Source: Pseudomonas sp. FP198
GTDB taxonomy: Bacteria > Pseudomonadota > Gammaproteobacteria > Pseudomonadales > Pseudomonadaceae
NCBI RefSeq assembly: GCF_030687895.1
Contig: NZ_CP117452.1
Location: forward strand, 1,071,501 to 1,135,500
Direction: 5' to 3'
DNA: 64,000 bases
Shown: piece after piece, positions 54,545-64,000 of the stretch
How the letters are laid out: the number at the start of each line of letters is the position of its first letter
How positions within the stretch are numbered: the stretch's first letter is position 1
Position numbers and translations under genes: made by a program
Notes under the pieces: generated by a model
Databases searched by the model: none
What the model was told of the DNA's origin: nothing
What the model saw: only the letters and a program-made list of their open reading frames with translations

Positions 54545-55882
54545 TCAGGCTTGAGGCACAACACGTTGACGCTCACGTTGCCGTTCACGCACGAGGTACT
54601 CCATGCGATTGTTACCCAGTAACGTATCCAGTTCTGCTTCTGGGATGATTCCCGTGCGACTTACCTGGTCGATGAATTGTTCGAATCTGTTGGAGCCAAT
54701 TAGATCCGCGGTCGTTTCAGTAGGCATGCGGATCACTCTCTCGATGTCATCCCTTGTCAGATGGGAAAACAAAGGCGAAACCAACCGATCAAAGACGTCG
54801 TTCGTCTCGTGCCAGTTGCTGGATTCTGAAATTATGACAAATACGCGTTCCTTTGCTAGGTCAGCGAGCTCGTATTCCTGAATAGCGGTCACGAGCAAAC
54901 CTGTCCCAAAACGAAGAATCCTGGCTCGGACAATTTCGATTATTAACGGATGACGTCCCAATCCCGCCATTGCTGGGAGAACGTCTAGGTCTGGACCTAC
55001 CCGCACAAACTCACGCAGCCGGAGGCGCGCTGCCTCGTCGATGAGAGCAACTGCTTCGGGTATTGCCGCAATAAGACGTGCTACGGCAGGAAGTCCGTTG
55101 TCGTCAACACGGCGAACAAGTGTGCTCAACTTTTGGGCAATTCTGGTTTCTGCAATGTCCCGGTGGGTATCCAGCAGTGAAGATAAGGCAGCCCCGACCT
55201 GAATTTTTCCATACAAAGGGCTATCTGCCTCAGCGTATTTAAATACTAATTCGTCAACGAGTCCCCGAACCAATGCTTCTGAGGGATTGGCCAAAGGTGT
55301 CTGGCGCAACGCGGTCGCAGCCTGATATCGATCTTTAGGAAAATACTCTGATGCGATGGTTGTGATGATCTCTGCGATAGCAGGACGACCCTGGATCGGA
55401 GGTTGGGAGAGCACGTGTTCGACTGCGTTTCTGAGATGTAGTCTGGCTAGCTCGGCTGAGGGGCGATGCGGCACGCCGGCTCTTTGGAACGAAGGGTGTG
55501 CGCACTGGTGACGGTCTTCACGCAGGCGCTCAAGATCCGTAATTTGTTGGTGGTTGAAAAAATCCAACTCTCTTCTGCATATCGACAGAATCGTACGTTC
55601 GAACTCAAGTGCATTTTTGACCCCCTGATCATTACCTTGGTTGATCTGGGTAATGTAGGTTTCGTACTTTGCATTGATACGAACCGCAATGGGATCGTTG
55701 GCTAGAGCAAGCTCTCTGATCTTGTCCACCAGATCGAATACTACGGCGATCCAGGTGTGAACAATGGAGGAGCGATAAGCCCCAGCTCGATAACACTGAA
55801 TAGATTCTGCAATGTAGTCCCGAGAGCGTTCCGCTCTGCACTTCAACGCTAAAGCGTCGATGTCAGCTAGAGAGTCAGTCAT
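54545..55882 (-). CDS. HEPN-motif protein of unknown function
   Basis: 445 aa, with AAGAAGG before the ATG. The N-terminal ~145 residues are helical and contain RHQCAH (R124-x4-H129), the RX4-6H active-site motif of HEPN ribonucleases, preceded by the usual long helix pair (YIAESIQCYRAGAYRSSIVH). The remaining ~300 residues are helical repeats (ARLIAAIPEAVALIDEAARL) of no recognised family. The base composition is lower in GC than the left-hand neighbours. HEPN RNases are common in toxin-antitoxin and anti-phage systems, and this island context supports that reading. Confidence 0.72.
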   Translation of the reverse strand: MTDSLADIDALALKCRAERSRDYIAESIQCYRAGAYRSSIVHTWIAVVFDLVDKIRELALANDPIAVRINAKYETYITQINQGNDQGVKNALEFERTILSICRRELDFFNHQQITDLERLREDRHQCAHPSFQRAGVPHRPSAELARLHLRNAVEHVLSQPPIQGRPAIAEIITTIASEYFPKDRYQAATALRQTPLANPSEALVRGLVDELVFKYAEADSPLYGKIQVGAALSSLLDTHRDIAETRIAQKLSTLVRRVDDNGLPAVARLIAAIPEAVALIDEAARLRLREFVRVGPDLDVLPAMAGLGRHPLIIEIVRARILRFGTGLLVTAIQEYELADLAKERVFVIISESSNWHETNDVFDRLVSPLFSHLTRDDIERVIRMPTETTADLIGSNRFEQFIDQVSRTGIIPEAELDTLLGNNRMEYLVRERQRERQRVVPQA

Positions 55883-56777
55883 GGTGCACCTTCTTCCAAG
55901 TAGGTGGATGGACGGTAATATCCATTTACGAGCTGGGTGCGATTTTTAGCACACCACGTCGATTTCGTATGCGGGAAAGACGCCGGGGACCCTGGGGATT
56001 TACGTGGTTCACGGGGTCGGTAACCCGCGGGATCTTGGTAGCGACAGAGATTGCAGCTTACTGAAATTTCAACGTTGAAATTGAAAGGATCCTGACGAAA
56101 AAAGGGGATCGTTACCGCAACGGTAAAGGTGAGCCATTGTGTTGTTGATAGCGAACGGTTGAACCCGGTCAACCTTGGGGGCGCTGTCAACCACGTCAAC
56201 CTGTCAACCGACGTAAAAAACTCGGTCGCTAACAAGATGCTGCGGGTTCTTTGCCCCGTATCCATTCGAGATGCCCAGGGTCCCCGGAGCTACCAAACGA
56301 TAGGGCAAATGCTCAGGTGAACCACCAGTTCACTAAGCTGTGCACTTTTTCGCTAACACGATCACGCGGATTTCCGACCCCGTGTGATACTGCCTCAGGG
56401 ACCCCGATTCCTGCTGGAATTTCTCCGCTGATGGACCCCATTGCTTACGGGGGGCGGGAAGGTACCTATGGAGTGTCGTGTAACAGGTGTAACAGGTGTA
56501 ACAGAATCGATTAACCCATTGAATTTAATAGATAATTTTAGAGTTACACATGCTGGAAGCTCCCGGCGTGTAAGGTGTAACGATGTCGAGCGGTGTAACG
56601 CTATAGTCAATCCAGGCTCGAAGGAAAATTAGCGAAAGGTTTGCAGCCGGTTAAACGCAGAGGTTGCCACGGTCTACTATCGGCCAAAAGCATTTATTTT
56701 AAGGGTCTATAGCAGCACAGGAGATCTAGTGCACCGCATGCACTTGTTCAAATTCGAATCCATATGGTCATTGACGA
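55883..56777. other. Non-coding island segment with inverted repeats and iteron-like repeats
   Basis: About 900 bases without a convincing gene. An inverted repeat CCGGGGACCCTGGG (55983-55996) / CCCAGGGTCCCCGG (56274-56287) brackets 277 bases. Then GTGTAACA is repeated in 9-base steps (56478-56504), with further GGTGTAAC copies at 56574-56581 and 56592-56599. Similar TGTAAC repeats occur near replication genes of phage satellites, so this may be a remnant or an origin-like region. A 128-aa minus-strand frame here looks spurious. Confidence 0.55.
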
Positions 56778-57974
56778 TTGCAGCCTATCAAACCAACGCT
56801 CGTCTACCTCGATAGTTGCGATTACTCCGCCTTGAGTAAACCTCACCTCAGTGAGTCGGAAGCGGAGCACTTGGCAACTCTAAAAGCGCTCAGGCTTAGT
56901 GGAGAGGTCTTTTTCGTGTTCTCCGGAGCACACATCTCAGAGATGTCTCCTTTGGATCAGCAGTATTCCGCTGCCGCAGTGGCGCGCACTAGCTTGATGG
57001 TGGACCTATGCGGACGTAATACATTGATCTCGTTTGATCGGCTTATGAAGGCTGAGCTTTCCAGATTGGTCATGCGAAGCTCGCAACCTGTGAACGCTCT
57101 TGATAGAAATGGTGAGTGGTTTCCAGAAATGGGGTCACTCATGAACCCTATCGATGAGCTAGACGTTGCTGGAAAATTACGGCAGGAAATGGAAAAACAT
57201 GTGCTCAATCGCAAAATGCGGAGGATGGTCAAGGCAGGCACAACCAACAAAAATGGCAGACTTCGTGGCGATGTTGAAAAACGCTTCGGTCAGGCGGATT
57301 ACAGCGAGCTGATCAGTAAGGCGCCGATGCGACCTCGTGATTTTGCGGTGCTTAAGAACTACGTTTTAGGCCGAGCGACTCGGGAGGAAGCCGATAAAGC
57401 TTTCCTAGAAAGCCTGCGCGACCCCAGTTACATGGTCCAATGGTTTATCCACCATCATCAGCAATTGGGCCCTATCGTGGAATGGGTGAGGCGTCCTGCT
57501 CGGCAACTGATGGAGAGCTGCGGCGTGACGATCACGGAATTACGGGAGCAAATGGCCAGACTGCCAGAGAGTGATCGTGCTGCAGCCATTAAAGGCGTAA
57601 GCGGCACAAGGTGGGAGAAATTGAAACAACAAGGATTGATCGACATAGTGAACCGCTTGCTCACACTTCTTGTGCCCGGTGCATCGGCATGCCATAACAC
57701 AAAAGATATTGAGGATTATTGTCCTGGCCTTTATGTCTGCATCAATACGTTCTATGACTCGCTTCAGAACTCTTTTAAAGAACGTCCCCGCGTGATGAAA
57801 GCCAGCGACTTCGTGGATATCATTCACGCTATCTACACCCCTTACGTTTCCTATTTCAGGGCTGACAGATACATGTGCAGTGTTGTACAGCCGATTATCC
57901 CCAAACAGTTTGGGACGCAGGTTGTGGCCTCTCTAGGGAAGCTACTCACGGCGATGGGAGTTCAGGGGGGGTAA
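56778..57974 (+). CDS. PIN-like domain protein of unknown function
   Basis: 398 aa, starting at TTG 56778 because an in-frame stop lies six bases upstream and the first ATG is 56 codons later. The N-terminus LVYLDSCDYSALSKP provides the first acidic pair (D12, D15). The C-terminal MKASDFVDIIHAIYTPYVSY and FRADRYMCSV supply the later Asp residues, as in PIN-like nucleases with a large insert. No strong ribosome site precedes the TTG, so a lost 5' end is possible. It sits between the HEPN gene and the large nuclease-type gene. Confidence 0.7.
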   Translation: MQPIKPTLVYLDSCDYSALSKPHLSESEAEHLATLKALRLSGEVFFVFSGAHISEMSPLDQQYSAAAVARTSLMVDLCGRNTLISFDRLMKAELSRLVMRSSQPVNALDRNGEWFPEMGSLMNPIDELDVAGKLRQEMEKHVLNRKMRRMVKAGTTNKNGRLRGDVEKRFGQADYSELISKAPMRPRDFAVLKNYVLGRATREEADKAFLESLRDPSYMVQWFIHHHQQLGPIVEWVRRPARQLMESCGVTITELREQMARLPESDRAAAIKGVSGTRWEKLKQQGLIDIVNRLLTLLVPGASACHNTKDIEDYCPGLYVCINTFYDSLQNSFKERPRVMKASDFVDIIHAIYTPYVSYFRADRYMCSVVQPIIPKQFGTQVVASLGKLLTAMGVQGG

Positions 57975-58191
57975 GGATCCTCGATAAATAGGCATATGAC
58001 TAGGAAAAAAAGCTCGTTCGCACCTTCCCCACTGGCCTTGCTACCAAGTATGCGCTATAGGTAGTTCTTCTTAACTGAATGCCTGTGCGAGGTACTGATT
58101 AGGTTGTTATATGGACTTGGTGCTATCTCTCCATGCGAGCCACGTTATTGGGCATCGAGTATTGGGCGAAAAAATCTAGGAGCAGGCAGGG

Positions 58192-61100
58192 ATGATCCTC
58201 ACCGAAAATCAGCTGGACGAATGGGTTCGTGGAAACGCTCGTGATGCTCAGGGAGTAATAGTTGAATTAATTTGGCGTTTGGTGGCTGCGTCATGTCCGG
58301 CCCCGCTGGAGCGCCGGTTTCCATTGGGAGATAGCATCGGTCAACACGGTCCGGATGGTGTGTTGCGTGTGAATCTATCTTTTGATCCGTTCGTACCGGA
58401 AGGAAGATCATTTTGGGAGGTAGGCACTGGGCTCAAAGCGCGGGTGATAAAGCTACCGCTGACTACAACGGCTTGGTCGAGGCAATCCCCGAAAATATTC
58501 GGCGACAGTCGAGCTTTGTATTTGTCACGCCCCTCTCTGGCAGAAGGGATTGGGAACACACTTGGAAGGAGGACGCTCAAGGGCGGTGGCTAGAGGATCG
58601 AATAGCCAGAGATGAATGGGCCGAAGTAAGAGTCATTGACGGCACAAAGCTAATTGACTGGATTTGCCAGTTCCCGGCGGTGGAGCTATGGCTTGCAAAT
58701 ATAATCAATGGGTTGCCCCAAGCCATCGAGACACCCGACCAGCGCTGGAACTCGATTCGCTCTATTGGTGAGCCACCATCCTTGACGCCCCGCGTCTTTC
58801 TTACAGGCAGGGATGAAGCCTGCTCAAAAATTCATGAAATTTTTGTTGGGAATGCAATTCAATTAAAACTCACCACGCGCTACCCAGATCAGGTTGTGGA
58901 TTTTGTCTCTGCATATTTGGCTGAGCAGAGTGACGAGTTCAGAGCTGATGCCGCTGGACGCTGTCTCGTTGTGTCGACGGTGGAAAGTTGGAAGGCTTTA
59001 TCCTTTCAGAGAGAAAAACTCTTCTTGATTGCAGACTCAGGGCTAGATCTGAGCGGAGATTCAGGCACCAGGTTGATCCAAATGGCAAGGCGTGCAGGAC
59101 ACGCAGTTATTTTTGGAGGCGCCGCGGGCGGTATTCCAGACCCTGCGAGTGCGTCGTTGCCCAATCCTCGTTCGCAGGATGTTAAAGAAGCACTCACTCT
59201 CTCGGGATACGCAGAGGAACGAGCGCGCTCGTTGGCCCAAAAGTGTGCCGGAAATCTCGGATCCTTACTCCGGTGCCTCCAAAACCTTTCATTGATGCCT
59301 GAATGGGCTGAAGGATCTGTCGCATCGGAATTAGCAGTTGCGATGATGCTTGGGACTTGGGCTGATGAATGCTCCGCTGATCGTACTATTGTGGAAAACC
59401 TAACGGGAAAATTTTACGGGGAGTGGATTGAGTTAATGCGAATTGCAGCACTCGCCTCGGGCACTCCCCTAATTCATCAATATGGAGATTGGAAATTTAG
59501 CTTACGCTTTGAAGGCTGGTATGCGTTAGGTCCAAGAATATTTGACGAACATCTCGAGCGTTTTAGAACGGTCGCTGTTTCGGTATTCACAGAGGCAGAT
59601 CCTCAGTTTGATCTTCCGGTTGAGGAACGTTACGCGGCAGCTGTTCACGGAAAGGTTTTACTTCATTCGCAAGAGCTGAGAAGAGGGTTGGCCGAAACCC
59701 TGGCTCTATTAGGTAATCATGCTAAAGCGTTGATTTCTTGTAAGCCTAATAAAGCGGAGGTAACTGTCTCTAGTATCGTTTATGAAACGCTATCCGGTGC
59801 TGGCTGGGTACAGTGGGCTAGTTTAGGGGGTTTATTGCCCTTGTTTGCGGAAGCTGCACCCAGTATTTTTCTCAAGGCTGTTGAGGATGCATTGGCACAT
59901 GAAAATGGTCCGCTCGAGATATTGTTTCGCCAAGAGGGTGACGGAATAACGGGTCAAAATTATATTAGCGCCTTGTTGTGGTCGTTAGAGACTTTAGCAT
60001 GGGATCCTGTTTATTTAAATAGGGCGGTATGTTGCCTTGCAGAATTATGCATGCTCGACCCAGGTAGTCAGTGGGCAAATCGTCCAGCAAACTCACTAAG
60101 AGATATTTTTCTCCCTTGGTATCCACAAACCTGTGCTTTTTTAAAACAAAGATATGTAGCAGTATTACTTATAGTAAATGAACAGCCCGTCGTGGGCTGG
60201 AAGCTTCTATTGGCTCTCTTGCCTAGCTCCCACTCATCATCTTCGGGCACTCGGAAACCTGAGTGGAGAGAAACGATTCCAGATGACTGGGCGGATGGAG
60301 TAAGAACATCAGAATACCATTCTCAGGTTCTACGATATGCAGATATGCTCGTGGACGAAGTGACAAGTGACCCTGCAAGATTTTTAGATGTACTAGATTG
60401 CATTGAACGCCTGCCTACAGAGGCCGGTGAAAGGTTTCTAAGTTGTTTAGAAAACGAGGCGCCTACACTTTTGTCTGAGGACGATATCGTTGTTTTGTGG
60501 AACAAGTTGGTTGATGTCGTTTCTAAACATCGAAGATTCAGTGATTCTGAATGGGCAATGTCATTGGAACGAATCAATAGAATTGCTGGCACGGCGGAAA
60601 AACTATCTCCAACATCGCCAGCCTTTATCCATCGCCGCCTATTCAGTGAAAGGGATTTTGATTTTTATGAGGAAGAAGGGAGCTTTGAAGAAAAAAGCCA
60701 GCGCCTTAGTCTAAGCCGTGAAAATGCTTTGGTCGAAATCGAAACTTTAGGTGGTTATGCATCCATCATAAATTTTGCTTTAGTTGTAAAGTCTTCTTGG
60801 CGAGTGGGGCTCGCATATGGAAAAATTGCTTCTGGTCAAGTGGATTCGATAATTCTCCCCGACTTAATAAGTGGCAGTGATAGCAAGATTGTAAGTTTTG
60901 TCGAAGGGTTTGTGTTGAGTCGGTTTAACTCGCTAGGTTGGTCTTGGGTTGACAAGCTTGATTTGTCGAAATGGACACCATTTGACAAGGGGCTTTTCTT
61001 ATCATATTTACCTTTCAATGAAAAAACTTGGGAGTACGTGACGCGATTACTCGCATCTGACGATGGTGAGTATTGGCGGACCACTTCTGCTCATTTTTTT

Positions 61101-62003
61101 GAGGAGTCTGAAAATATTGATTTTGCCATTGAGAAGCTCATCATTAATGATCGCCCGAACGCAGCTTTAAGGTGTATTAGTGTTTGCATCCATAGAAAAT
61201 CGCCATTCAATCCTCAATTAGCAGTGAAAGCACTTTTGGCAGCACTTCGCTCAGACGAGCCTCAAAGTTCTAATGACTCATATCAGACTACGAAAGTTAT
61301 TAAAGCGCTACAGTGTCATTCTGGCGTGAATTTGAATGATGTAATTAGTGTCGAATGGGCATACTTGCCGTTGCTGGACAAACATAGCGATGCCTCACCT
61401 GTTTTTTTGTGGAAAAAACTCGCCCAAGAACCTGATTTTTTTTGTGAGGTCATACGTCTTGTTTTCAAACCTAAGAATCAGAACGAGACTGATGAATCAA
61501 CTCCTCTTGATGAAGGGCAGCAAAGGGTCGCGACCAATGCCTACCGTCTTTTAAATAATTGGCAGCATCTGCCGGGGTTGGTGCTAGACGATGAATTTGA
61601 CGGAGACTTTTTCAAGAATTGGATTATCTCCGTGAAAGAGATATGCACCACGTCTGGGCATCTGGAAGTGGCAATGTCCATGACCGGCCATTGTCTCATC
61701 TATGCACCGCAGGATCCCGATGGACTTTGGATTCATCGCTCGGTAGCCACTGTATTAAACGCAAAATATGCAGAGCCCATGAGGGATGGTTATAGAACCG
61801 CTTTGTACAATCAGCGCGGAGCGCATTGGGTTGATCCTACGGGTGCAGGGGAGAAGGTTTTAGCCGAAGGGTGCAGGTCCAAAGCAAGCGATTTAGAGGA
61901 GGCAGGGTATCATCGCCTTTCAACCTCGCTGCGTGATATGGCGGAGTCGTATGAGCGTGAAGCTGAATTTGTTGTAGCGAGAAGCATCAAGAGAGATTTA
62001 TGA
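58192..62003 (+). pseudogene. PD-(D/E)XK nuclease-STAND-like large protein, frameshifted
   Basis: The first frame gives MILTENQLDEWVRGNARDAQ and the nuclease-like core HGPDGVLR (D55) ... RSFWEVGTGLKA (E76). The expected continuation GDKATADYNGLVEAI is in another frame that stays open to 62003. One missing base in CGGG at 58441-58444 (four G would restore the frame) joins them into ~1270 aa. After the nuclease, RVFLTGRDEACSKIHEIF opens a STAND-like module, but no GxxxxGK[ST] P-loop is seen. The last ~700 residues are helical repeat-like. Low GC. It resembles large anti-phage sensor-effector proteins, but no family is assigned. Confidence 0.7.
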
Positions 62004-62036
62004 AGCTGCCATTCACAAGTTGCTTTGTGAGTTTTT

Positions 62037-62066
62037 TTTAAAAAAGGCCCACTTGGGCCCTTTTTG
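62037..62066 (+). terminator. Terminator after the large island gene
   Basis: AAAAAAAGGCCCA-CT-TGGGCCCTTTTTGG, a GC-rich stem flanked by A- and T-runs, 35 bases past the stop. It lies close to the right edge of the low-GC island. Confidence 0.75.
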
Positions 62067-62219
62067 GTGTGGCTCTTTTACTTCTTTCGCCATCTCTCAA
62101 CGACGTCAGTACCGTGCTTTGCTTTCCATTCTTTCAAAGCTTGTGATTTCCACCGTTACTTTCGATGACCTATCCGGTATTGGGAAAAGGGGCAGATTTA
62201 TTTATGTGCCATGTCCTGC

Positions 62220-62549
62220 TCAAAGAACATCGCGCAGATAACTCCTAAGCATGACAGCCGGAGCGTAAAGTCCGTCCATCGTGTGCACAGCCGCTAAATC
62301 CTGCGCCAACCGCCCCAACTCCCGCCCCAACACCGAATCCACCCCACCAACCGCCCCCAACGCCAAATCCAAACACCGCCCAATCTCCCTCTGAATCCCA
62401 ACCAAATCCCCCCGCCGCACCAACAACCCAAAAATCTCCCGATCACAACCCCCCATCAACGGATCATCCCGCAGAATCGGGCTATGACCCTCCGTCTCAT
62501 AAGCCAGCTTGAGCGAGTAAAGAGCGACCGTTTCCAGCAGCAATTCCAT
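62220..62549 (-). CDS. Small hypothetical protein
   Basis: 109 aa with AAGGAT eight bases before the ATG. Mostly helical (MELLLETVALYSLKLAYETE ... LGRELGRLAQDLAAVHTMDG), no signal peptide or cofactor motif. GC3 is very high with C-runs on the plus strand, in contrast to the neighbouring island, so it belongs to the core genome. The family is not recognised. Confidence 0.55.
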   Translation of the reverse strand: MELLLETVALYSLKLAYETEGHSPILRDDPLMGGCDREIFGLLVRRGDLVGIQREIGRCLDLALGAVGGVDSVLGRELGRLAQDLAAVHTMDGLYAPAVMLRSYLRDVL

Positions 62550-62644
62550 GGGGTGAGATCCTTGGTGACTGGTTGAGGAGGGTGGGGTGGTGGTTATGCC
62601 TTGGCCATGGCAACTCGGAGTATCGGTGTGGGCAGTGACTTTTT

Positions 62645-62791
62645 TGTGAGCGCTTTGCGCTCAAGCGGGAGCAAGCTCCCTCGCCACGGGTTTTCCCTAT
62701 CACCAGTTCTTCTTGCCACAGATCCTTTCACATTAGGGGTTGGGTATTTGGGGCTGCTTTGCAGCCCAGCGGGGATAAATCCCCTCGCCAC
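62645..62791. repeat. Pseudomonas intergenic palindromic repeat pair (diverged)
   Basis: GCTCAAGCGGGAGCAAGCTC followed by CCTCGCCAC, then GGGGCTGCTTTGCAGCCCAG and GGGGATAAATCCCCTCGCCAC. Here the two arms lie in the same orientation rather than inverted. Confidence 0.7.
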
Positions 62792-62856
62792 AAAAGGCGG
62801 CGCCCTGAGGTGGGATTTGCGCTGATCACAGCCAAGCCACTTTCCTGCAGACGAAA

Positions 62857-62888
62857 AAAAAGACCTTGAATTTCAAGGTCTTTCTTTA
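62857..62888 (-). terminator. Terminator of the tRNA-Leu gene
   Basis: Read on the minus strand, AAAGACCTTGAA / TTCAAGGTCTTT forms a stem followed by eight T. It begins just after the tRNA 3' end. Confidence 0.85.
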
Positions 62889-62891
62889 AGA

Positions 62892-62976
62892 TGGTGCCCC
62901 GAGGGAGACTCGAACTCCCACTCCTTTCGAAAACGGATTTTGAATCCGCCGCGTCTACCAATTCCGCCATCAGGGC
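62892..62976 (-). tRNA. tRNA-Leu (anticodon CAA)
   Basis: 85 nucleotides including an encoded CCA. The acceptor arms GCCCTGA and TCGGGGC pair with one G-U. The D-loop GGTAGACGCG, the anticodon loop TTCAAAA with CAA, a long variable arm and the T-loop GTTCGAGTC are all present, as expected of a class II tRNA. It reads UUG leucine codons. It lies just upstream of and divergent from queA. Confidence 0.95.
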
Positions 62977-63084
62977 TCAATGGCGGCGAAGTATAGAGAG
63001 GTGCCTACCGTTGGTCAATCACGTTTCATGGTGAATTTTTGATAATTCCGCTAGACTTTCCGGCCCTGCTAGACGAACCCCATC

Positions 63085-64000
63085 ATGCGTGTTGCTGACT
63101 TTACCTTCGAACTCCCGGATTCGCTGATCGCTCGCCACCCTCTGGCCGAGCGTCGCGCCAGTCGACTGTTGACCCTGGACGGGGTCAGCGGTGCCATGGC
63201 TCACCGTCAATTCACTGATTTGCTTGAGCATTTGCGCCCGGGCGATTTGATGGTGTTCAACAATACCCGAGTCATTCCGGCGCGGTTGTTTGGCCAGAAG
63301 GCCTCCGGCGGCAAGCTGGAGATTCTGGTGGAGCGGGTGCTGGACGGGCATCGGGTGCTGGCCCATGTGCGGTCGAGCAAGTCGCCCAAGCCGGGCTCGT
63401 CGATCTTGATCGACGGCGGCGGTGAGGCGCGGATGGTGGCGCGGCATGATGCGTTGTTCGAGCTGGAGTTTGCCGAAGAGGTGTTGCCCCTGCTCGACCG
63501 TGTCGGGCACATGCCGTTGCCTCCTTATATAGACCGCCCGGACGAAGGTTCGGACCGCGAGCGTTATCAGACCGTGTACGCCGAGCGCCTGGGGGCGGTG
63601 GCGGCGCCGACGGCGGGGCTGCATTTTGATCAGCCGTTGCTGGAGGCGATTGCCGCCAAGGGCGTGGAGACGGCTTTCGTGACGCTGCACGTCGGCGCCG
63701 GCACGTTCCAGCCGGTGCGCGTGGAGCGCATCGAAGATCACCACATGCACAACGAATGGCTGGAAGTGAGCCAGGAAGTGGTCGATGCCGTGGCGGCGTG
63801 TCGCGCCCGCGGTGGCCGGGTGGTGGCGGTGGGGACCACCAGCGTGCGTTCGCTGGAAAGCGCCGCGCGCGATGGCGTGCTCAAGCCGTTCAGTGGCGAC
63901 ACCGATATCTTTATCTACCCGGGCCGGCCGTTTCACGTGGTCGATGCCCTGGTCACCAACTTTCATTTGCCCGAATCCACGCTGTTGATGCTGGTTTCGG
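63085..64000 (+). CDS. queA: S-adenosylmethionine:tRNA ribosyltransferase-isomerase (3' end outside window)
   Basis: The ATG at 63085 opens [20 protein letters not shown], the QueA N-terminus, and the frame stays open to the window edge (305 codons of about 349). Family motifs are [60 protein letters not shown] and [10 protein letters not shown]. The enzyme transfers and isomerises the ribosyl part of SAM to preQ1-tRNA, giving epoxyqueuosine in the wobble base. tgt would be expected next. Confidence 0.97.
   Translation, partial: MRVADFTFELPDSLIARHPLAERRASRLLTLDGVSGAMAHRQFTDLLEHLRPGDLMVFNNTRVIPARLFGQKASGGKLEILVERVLDGHRVLAHVRSSKSPKPGSSILIDGGGEARMVARHDALFELEFAEEVLPLLDRVGHMPLPPYIDRPDEGSDRERYQTVYAERLGAVAAPTAGLHFDQPLLEAIAAKGVETAFVTLHVGAGTFQPVRVERIEDHHMHNEWLEVSQEVVDAVAACRARGGRVVAVGTTSVRSLESAARDGVLKPFSGDTDIFIYPGRPFHVVDALVTNFHLPESTLLMLVS

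Noticed and set aside
55879..56265. 128-codon minus-strand gene upstream of the HEPN gene
   Set aside because: No ribosome site, overlaps the inverted-repeat segment and does not read like a folded protein.
62020..62241. 73-codon frame after the large island gene
   Set aside because: Passes through the terminator hairpin and lacks a ribosome site.
62892..62976. tRNA-Leu as the integration site of the low-GC island
   Set aside because: No integrase gene and no repeat of the tRNA 3' end were found at the island edges, and about 700 bases of core-like sequence lie between.

Overview
The window looks like a chromosomal segment of a Pseudomonas of the P. fluorescens group. Supporting signs are high GC with strong GC3 bias, many Pseudomonas-type REP/palindromic repeats (GTGGCGAGGGAGC... 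and GTGGGAGCGAGC... families), a DUF6124-type gene, and the queA/tRNA-Leu neighbourhood at the right end. The AT-rich stretch at about 54.4-62.2 kb does not match this background and reads as an acquired island.

Layout. 1-4 kb: 3' part of a LuxR/MalT-type regulator, an O6-alkylguanine methyltransferase and a PhoD-like phosphatase. 4.1-8.2 kb: a TRAP transporter with two tandem solute-binding paralogues. 8.4-9.2 kb: a PH-like protein and a VOC protein. 9.4-18.5 kb: a sugar-acid-type catabolic block made of an enolase-superfamily dehydratase, a five-gene Dpp/Opp-type ABC importer, a KdgM-like porin and two divergent FadR-type GntR regulators (one frameshifted), with a promoter and palindromic operator in front of the dehydratase. 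18.6-25 kb: a lipoprotein gene with a disrupted 3' end, a homodimeric pyruvate dehydrogenase E1 (aceE type), a divergent MarR regulator, a stand-alone E1 C-terminal paralogue and a GST. The aceE/marR and E1-like/GST intergenic regions share a TTGCA-N2-TGCAA palindrome.

25.2-30.4 kb: a quorum-sensing locus. A LuxR-type receptor and a LuxI-type synthase are convergent. Two lux-box-like palindromes follow, and then a compact five-gene operon encoding a PLP aminotransferase-like enzyme, a PIN-like small protein, a DapA-like lyase, a heme-oxygenase-fold diiron oxidase and a minimal Rieske protein. I do not recognise this combination as a known pathway. It is the best candidate here for an undescribed small-molecule system.

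30.4-35.2 kb: a membrane-anchored unknown, a colicin E3-type ribonuclease bacteriocin with a candidate immunity gene, an unknown 500-aa protein and a DUF488 protein. 35.4-43.3 kb: a two-partner secretion system (2034-aa TpsA adhesin plus TpsB). 43.3-44.2 kb: a composite repeat array. 44.4-50 kb: a response regulator with AraC output, a 7TM hybrid histidine kinase and a TonB-dependent receptor, translationally linked. 50-54.4 kb: a diguanylate cyclase, a Rof-like antiterminator, small envelope proteins and a DUF6124 protein.

54.4-62.2 kb: a low-GC island with a HEPN-motif protein, a phage/satellite-like non-coding stretch, a PIN-like protein and a giant PD-(D/E)XK-STAND-like protein split by a one-base frameshift, which is a candidate defence island. 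62.2-64 kb: a hypothetical gene, tRNA-Leu(CAA) with its terminator, and the 5' part of queA.
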